Shown here piece by piece: positions 60,600 through 64,000 of a stretch of DNA of 64,000 nt. This DNA comes from Microbacterium sp. (lineage in GTDB: Bacteria > Actinomycetota > Actinomycetes > Actinomycetales > Microbacteriaceae), in assembly GCA_019510305.1 (NCBI GenBank), contig JAEKKN010000022.1:1-64000 (forward strand), read 5' to 3'. The notes below the pieces were generated by a model. That model had not been told where the DNA came from, searched no databases, and worked only from the letters and a program-made list of their open reading frames with translations. Numbering within the stretch: position 1 is the stretch's first letter; every line of letters begins with the position of its first letter. The translations under genes and the position numbers were made by a program.

Positions 60600-62528
60600 T
60601 CAGCTCATCCGACGGCGGGCGATGATGAGCACTGCCGCACCCGTGAGCAGAGCAGCCGCGCCGGACAGCACCCAGATGCTGTTCAGCTCGCCACCCGTGC
60701 TCGCCAGGCCGGTGGCCACGACGGGCTTGACCGTCGGCACCTGGGCTGCGGCGTCAGCACTCTCGACTGCGGCCCCACCAGGGGTCACCGCCGAGGCGGA
60801 CGCCGTGTTGGTGATCGCGTCGCCGGTGAGGTCTTCCGCGAGCACGGTGTAGACCGTGGTGCAGGTGACGCTCGCGCCCGGACTCACGGGTTCGGCCGGG
60901 CAGGTCGGGTCGGCCAGGTCGCCCTTGCCGCTGAAGGATCCCTCATCGATCGCGATCTCACGGAGATCGATGTTGCCCGTGTTGGTCACGACGAAAGAGT
61001 AGGTGACCTTCTGACCGACCTGCGTCGCCTTGACGAGGTCGGCCGTCTTCACCAATGAGAGAGACGGGGCCGCGGGATCGACCGTCGCGCTGGCCTCATC
61101 ATCGGTGTCGTCCGTCGCACGGTCGGAGATCGTCACGGTGTTGGTCACGGGTTCGCTCCCGGCCACGACGACGTCGTACACGAAGGTCGCGCTCGCCCCC
61201 GCGGAAAGACCCACAGGGCGCTCGCCCAGCTCCTCGCCGAGGTCGACGAGATCGTAGGCCTCGATGTCGCCCGTGATCGCCTCGCCGACAGCGGGCTCGC
61301 TCGCGCCCAGCCCGTCGACCGAGACCAGGGTTCCGCCCACGGCGAGCTCGTCCGACAGAGAGACGGTGTCGCCCACGGCCATGTCGTCAGGGCCGTTGTT
61401 GGTGACGGTCACCGAGTAGCGCACGATCGCGCCGTCTTCGAAGACGGGTGCGCCCACGACGCTCTTCGAGACTGCAAGGTCGTAGTCGCACATCACCCAG
61501 TCGAATTCGACGAATGCGGCGAGCGCAGCACCGCTCTCGGCGTCACGGTTCTTGTCCAGACCGAGGGCGCTGATCAGTGCGTCGTCGGCAGAGTAGCTGG
61601 CGCCACCGCCGCCACCACCGCCGACGAAGTAGCCGGTCGTGGCGTTGCCGACCTCGCCGTCGGTCGCAGCGCCGCCGCCACCGCCGAAGTACCCGCCACC
61701 GCCGGCTCCGCCGGCGTCGGCGAAGTTGTCTGGACCGCCGTTGCCGCCCAGCAGGGAGGATCCGGCGAAACCGTTCCAGTCGAACCCGGGCAGTTCCGCG
61801 TCGGTCTGGCTGCGCGGGTTCGTTCCCGCCGCGCCCCCGACGGTCGAGCCGCCCTGGCCTCCGCCGGGCGCCGTCTGGACATCCTCGAGCACGCCTTCGT
61901 CCTGCCCGTTCTGGCCGTTGCCTCCGGCATAGACGAATCCGCCGTCAAGCGCGACCCCGCCGCCGAGGGCGAATCCACCGTCGCCACCGCTGCCGAAGTC
62001 CGCGGTGTGACCGCCACCGGTGCCGCCGCCACCGCCGGCGAGGAGCAGCAGCTCACCACCGAGGCTGACCTCGCTGTATCCGCCACCGCCTGCACCGCGA
62101 TGGGTGCCGGTGCCGCCGACGCCGCCGCCAGGCAGGCCCGCCGCACCTCCGTTCGCACCGGCGCCGCCCACCGCGCCGGTGAGCGTCTGCCCCGCCTGCA
62201 CGGCGAGCCTCGCGCTGAAGAGCGCTCCGGAGCCGTTCGGGCCACGAAGATCGCCCGGATCCCCCTCGGGATCCGGCTCCGTGTCTCCGGCGGAGACCGC
62301 GCTGCCACCCGGTGCTCCCGCGACGCGCACGTCGACGGAGCACACGCCGTCGGGCACGACCTGCGTGAAGGCCCCCGCGCGCGTGATCGTGGTGGGTTCG
62401 GCGTCCGCTGCAGGCGCCGCCTGGGCGGCCATCGGAACCAGGGCCGGGACGATCAGCATCGCCATCGCGCCGCTGAGCAGGAGCGGTGTCCGGGCTCGAT
62501 TGGTGGTTCTCGGATTCAGGTCTGACAT
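60600..62528 (-). CDS. Cell-wall-anchored surface protein (Gly-rich domain, DUF11 repeats, LAxTG)
   Basis: 642 aa. Signal peptide at 1-38 (LLLSGAMAMLIVPALVPMAAQAAPA). About 65-320 is a Gly-rich domain with glycine clusters (GAGGGGYSEVSLGG and GGGGGAATDG), like secreted glycine-rich protein domains. A first DUF11-like domain (SVTVTNNGPDDMAVGDTVSL) is near 370-470, then a second (VTYSFVVTNTGNIDL) near 500-590. C-terminal sorting signal LASTGG near 610, membrane helix, RRRMS. LAxTG is a class E sortase type site. AGGGAGAAGA precedes the ATG. No sortase is adjacent. Confidence 0.9.
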   Translation of the reverse strand: MSDLNPRTTNRARTPLLLSGAMAMLIVPALVPMAAQAAPAADAEPTTITRAGAFTQVVPDGVCSVDVRVAGAPGGSAVSAGDTEPDPEGDPGDLRGPNGSGALFSARLAVQAGQTLTGAVGGAGANGGAAGLPGGGVGGTGTHRGAGGGGYSEVSLGGELLLLAGGGGGTGGGHTADFGSGGDGGFALGGGVALDGGFVYAGGNGQNGQDEGVLEDVQTAPGGGQGGSTVGGAAGTNPRSQTDAELPGFDWNGFAGSSLLGGNGGPDNFADAGGAGGGGYFGGGGGAATDGEVGNATTGYFVGGGGGGGASYSADDALISALGLDKNRDAESGAALAAFVEFDWVMCDYDLAVSKSVVGAPVFEDGAIVRYSVTVTNNGPDDMAVGDTVSLSDELAVGGTLVSVDGLGASEPAVGEAITGDIEAYDLVDLGEELGERPVGLSAGASATFVYDVVVAGSEPVTNTVTISDRATDDTDDEASATVDPAAPSLSLVKTADLVKATQVGQKVTYSFVVTNTGNIDLREIAIDEGSFSGKGDLADPTCPAEPVSPGASVTCTTVYTVLAEDLTGDAITNTASASAVTPGGAAVESADAAAQVPTVKPVVATGLASTGGELNSIWVLSGAAALLTGAAVLIIARRRMS

Positions 62529-62699
62529 TCTTCTCCCTCTTGGTGCACGCGCGCACCAGCGCCATCTGCCTGGGGAAGGCGGTGACGACGCGCTGGGGTC
62601 GCGCTCACAATCGCATGTGGCTCGAGCGCGGCCTTGCTGGAGTCACCGCCGCACTCGTCTCATTTGTATGGGCTGAGACCCCCGCCGCTGCGGGTTGCG

Positions 62700-62733
62700 G
62701 TGAAGATGACCCCCGTGAGGAGGTCATCTTCAC
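62700..62733. other. Hairpin upstream of the SRAP gene
   Basis: GTGAAGATGACC and GGTCATCTTCAC form a perfect 12-bp stem with a 10-nt loop, 35 nt before the SRAP start. It could be an operator, a terminator of an unseen transcript, or a repeat. No T-tract. Confidence 0.4.
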
Positions 62734-62768
62734 GCGACGCGTCACTTGACCCGGGCTAATCTGTCTGC

Positions 62769-63422
62769 ATGTGCGCGAGCTACGGACTGGATCCCCGGTT
62801 CACCGACGACGAGCTCCTGGCCGAGGCCGATGAGGCCCTGCTGGAAGGTCTGCGAGAGTGGGCCGCGGCCAACGCCGGCGAGACACTGCGGCCCACAGGC
62901 AAGAACCTGCGCAACCTCAGCCCCATCGTCGTCGACGACGGCGGGGAGGCAACGCTCGAGCCGGCGTGGTGGGGCTTCCTCGTGAACGGGGAGCCCGCGA
63001 AGTTCCCGTCGATCAACACCCGTTCGGAGCGACTGCAGGAGCGGCCGGGCGCGCTGAAGTCACGAGCGCTGGTCCCGGCGACCGGGTGGTACGAGTTGAA
63101 GAAGCCCGAACGGGTGTGGCACGAGTTCGGGCTCGACACCTCAGCCCTTTTCGGCATGGCCGCTGTGACCCAGCGGGGCCGGACGGCCGACGGCCAGTGG
63201 TTCACCTGCTACTCGATCGTCATGCGTCCGGCCCCGGCCCACCTGGTAGAGGTCCACGATCGGATGCCGGTGCTCATCCCGACCGCCTTCGCTCGCGATT
63301 GGCTGAGCGCGCAGGGCGACCGCGAGCTCATCGACGAGGCGCTGCTGGCCGCGGCCTCCCTCGACGACCGAGTGGTCACGGTCCCCCGCGCGGATGACAA
63401 GGGCGCCGAGCGGCTGTTCTGA
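62769..63422 (+). CDS. SOS-response-associated peptidase (SRAP / YedK / HMCES)
   Basis: 217 aa. The catalytic Cys2 (MCASYGLDPRF), Asn in SINTRSERLQER (near 83), Glu in ATGWYELKKPE (near 107) and His in VHDRMPVLIP (near 162) make the SRAP active site that crosslinks to abasic sites in single-stranded DNA. TAATCT lies 6 nt before the ATG (leaderless, so Cys2 becomes N-terminal after Met removal). The following MmcQ-type gene starts 2 nt later, suggesting co-expression. Confidence 0.94.
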   Translation: MCASYGLDPRFTDDELLAEADEALLEGLREWAAANAGETLRPTGKNLRNLSPIVVDDGGEATLEPAWWGFLVNGEPAKFPSINTRSERLQERPGALKSRALVPATGWYELKKPERVWHEFGLDTSALFGMAAVTQRGRTADGQWFTCYSIVMRPAPAHLVEVHDRMPVLIPTAFARDWLSAQGDRELIDEALLAAASLDDRVVTVPRADDKGAERLF

Positions 63423-63424
63423 GG

Positions 63425-63808
63425 ATGGATGCCGCAGATCTGATCTCCCTCGCCGCGGAGCGCGCCGACGAGCTCCCGGGAGCGACACGGGACAATCCCT
63501 TCGGCCCCGAGTGGGACGTCTACAAGGTGCGCGGGCGCGTGTTCCTGCTCATCCCGCTCGACGGCACGGGTCGCGTGACCGTCAAGTCCCACCCCGATGA
63601 TGCGATCGCGCTGCGGGAGGCCTTCGCCGACATCGCGCCGGGGTACCACATGAACAAGAAGCACTGGATCACCCTGACGCCCGGCCCGACGCTCGAGACG
63701 GGGCTGGTGGCCGAGCTCGTGACCGAGTCGTATCTTCTCGTCGTCGAGAAGCTGCCTCGGGCCGTGCGCCCGGTCGATCCGGAACTCTTCGGGCGCCCTC
63801 CATCCTGA
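63425..63808 (+). CDS. MmcQ/YjbR-family DNA-binding-like protein
   Basis: 127 aa. The compact alpha-beta fold of the CyaY-like MmcQ/YjbR family: NPFGPEWDVYKVRGRVFLLI, VTVKSHPDDAIALREAF, IAPGYHMNKKHWITLTPGPT, LVTESYLLVVEKLPRAV. Function is not well established. It sits 2 nt after the SRAP gene, an operon that suggests a DNA-damage link. Confidence 0.9.
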   Translation: MDAADLISLAAERADELPGATRDNPFGPEWDVYKVRGRVFLLIPLDGTGRVTVKSHPDDAIALREAFADIAPGYHMNKKHWITLTPGPTLETGLVAELVTESYLLVVEKLPRAVRPVDPELFGRPPS

Positions 63809-63911
63809 TCGGACGGAGGTCGGACACGATCCCCGCGTCACTTTTCGCCTCCGAGATGCACTTCGTCTATGACGGAGCTCCTGATGCCTCCGAGAACAGT
63901 GGAGGTGCGCG

Positions 63912-64000
63912 GTGCGGAAAGACCGTGTCGATGTGCGGCGAGTGCGCCGCGCAGCAGTCGTCGAGGAGTTCGTCATGCAGCGCTCGCGAACGGTGCAGCT
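63912..64000 (+). CDS. Start of a further gene (partial, unknown)
   Basis: A GTG at 63912 has GGAGG 6 nt upstream and opens a frame to the window end with no stop (29 codons). The peptide is basic (RKDRVDVRRVRRAAVVEEF). No family can be assigned from so few residues. The ~100 bp before it carry no other gene. Confidence 0.4.
   Translation, partial: MRKDRVDVRRVRRAAVVEEFVMQRSRTVQ

Overview
The window is high-GC actinobacterial DNA. Gene content and style point to Microbacteriaceae, most likely Microbacterium or a close relative. Supporting signs are a class Ib nrdHIEF operon, Lsr2, an XPB-type helicase paired with its helicase-associated partner, DUF3027, DUF3263 and DUF2332 proteins, a lone CIRCE-controlled groEL, a PucR regulator, and many leaderless genes with a TANNNT -10 box 6-8 nt before the start codon. 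This assignment is inferred from protein families and not from a database search. Almost the whole window looks like ordinary chromosome. Only the first ~1.1 kb looks accessory: a gene fragment running off the left edge and a decayed small HTH gene.

Layout. 1-1.1 kb: partial unknown gene and HTH pseudogene. 1.1-5.4 kb: nrdHIEF (ribonucleotide reduction) with an NrdR-like box and a run of DnaA-like 9-mers upstream. 5.4-8.6 kb: MFS transporter, alpha/beta hydrolase, acyl-CoA dehydrogenase-like flavoprotein. 8.6-13.1 kb: PucR regulator divergent from a methylmalonate/malonate-semialdehyde dehydrogenase and a class III aminotransferase (amine or beta-amino-acid catabolism). 13.1-19.9 kb: FadR-type regulator, SDR, aldehyde dehydrogenase, gamma-glutamyl hydrolase and a glutamine-synthetase-like ligase in one overlapping minus-strand operon, divergent from an ethanolamine-type permease. 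Together these fit a gamma-glutamylation route for ethanolamine. 19.9-28.3 kb: CsoR/RcnR-type regulator, DUF445, GNAT, galU, 5-FTHF cyclo-ligase, FmdB, mscL, then a very large degenerate SF1-helicase-like protein with a 61-aa partner. 28.5-32.1 kb: an MGMT-like protein lacking its reactive cysteine, an acetate-type symporter operon and its RamA-like LuxR regulator.

32.1-39.4 kb: guanidine-III riboswitch and SMR guanidinium exporter, Lsr2, a MarR/MMPL pair, an ABC ATPase/GntR pair, leuA and tRNA-Arg(CCT). 39.4-45.4 kb: DUF4190-like protein, HNH endonuclease, a tiny ORF with its own terminator, M23 peptidase, DtxR-family regulator with an iron box, serC, DUF3027 with an extreme Asp/Ser tail, cold-shock protein. 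45.4-51.7 kb: helicase-associated protein and XPB helicase, OmpR-type two-component system, orphan WXG100 protein. 51.7-59.1 kb: GroEL with CIRCE, LytR_C, DUF3263 and DUF2332 proteins, msrB, nitroreductase-like protein, two MarR genes and an EmrB-type exporter with two tandem operators. 59.1-64 kb: YdcZ-type DMT transporter, a 5'-truncated LuxR-like ORF, a cell-wall-anchored Gly-rich/DUF11 protein, SRAP/HMCES peptidase, an MmcQ/YjbR protein and the start of a further gene.

No CRISPR array, prophage, IS element or complete known defence system is visible. The most interesting items are the putative gamma-glutamyl-ethanolamine pathway, the pseudo-helicase with its coupled small protein, the Cys-to-Val alkyltransferase-like protein, the twin MarR operators, the riboswitch/exporter unit, and the small self-contained transcription unit at about 40.6 kb.
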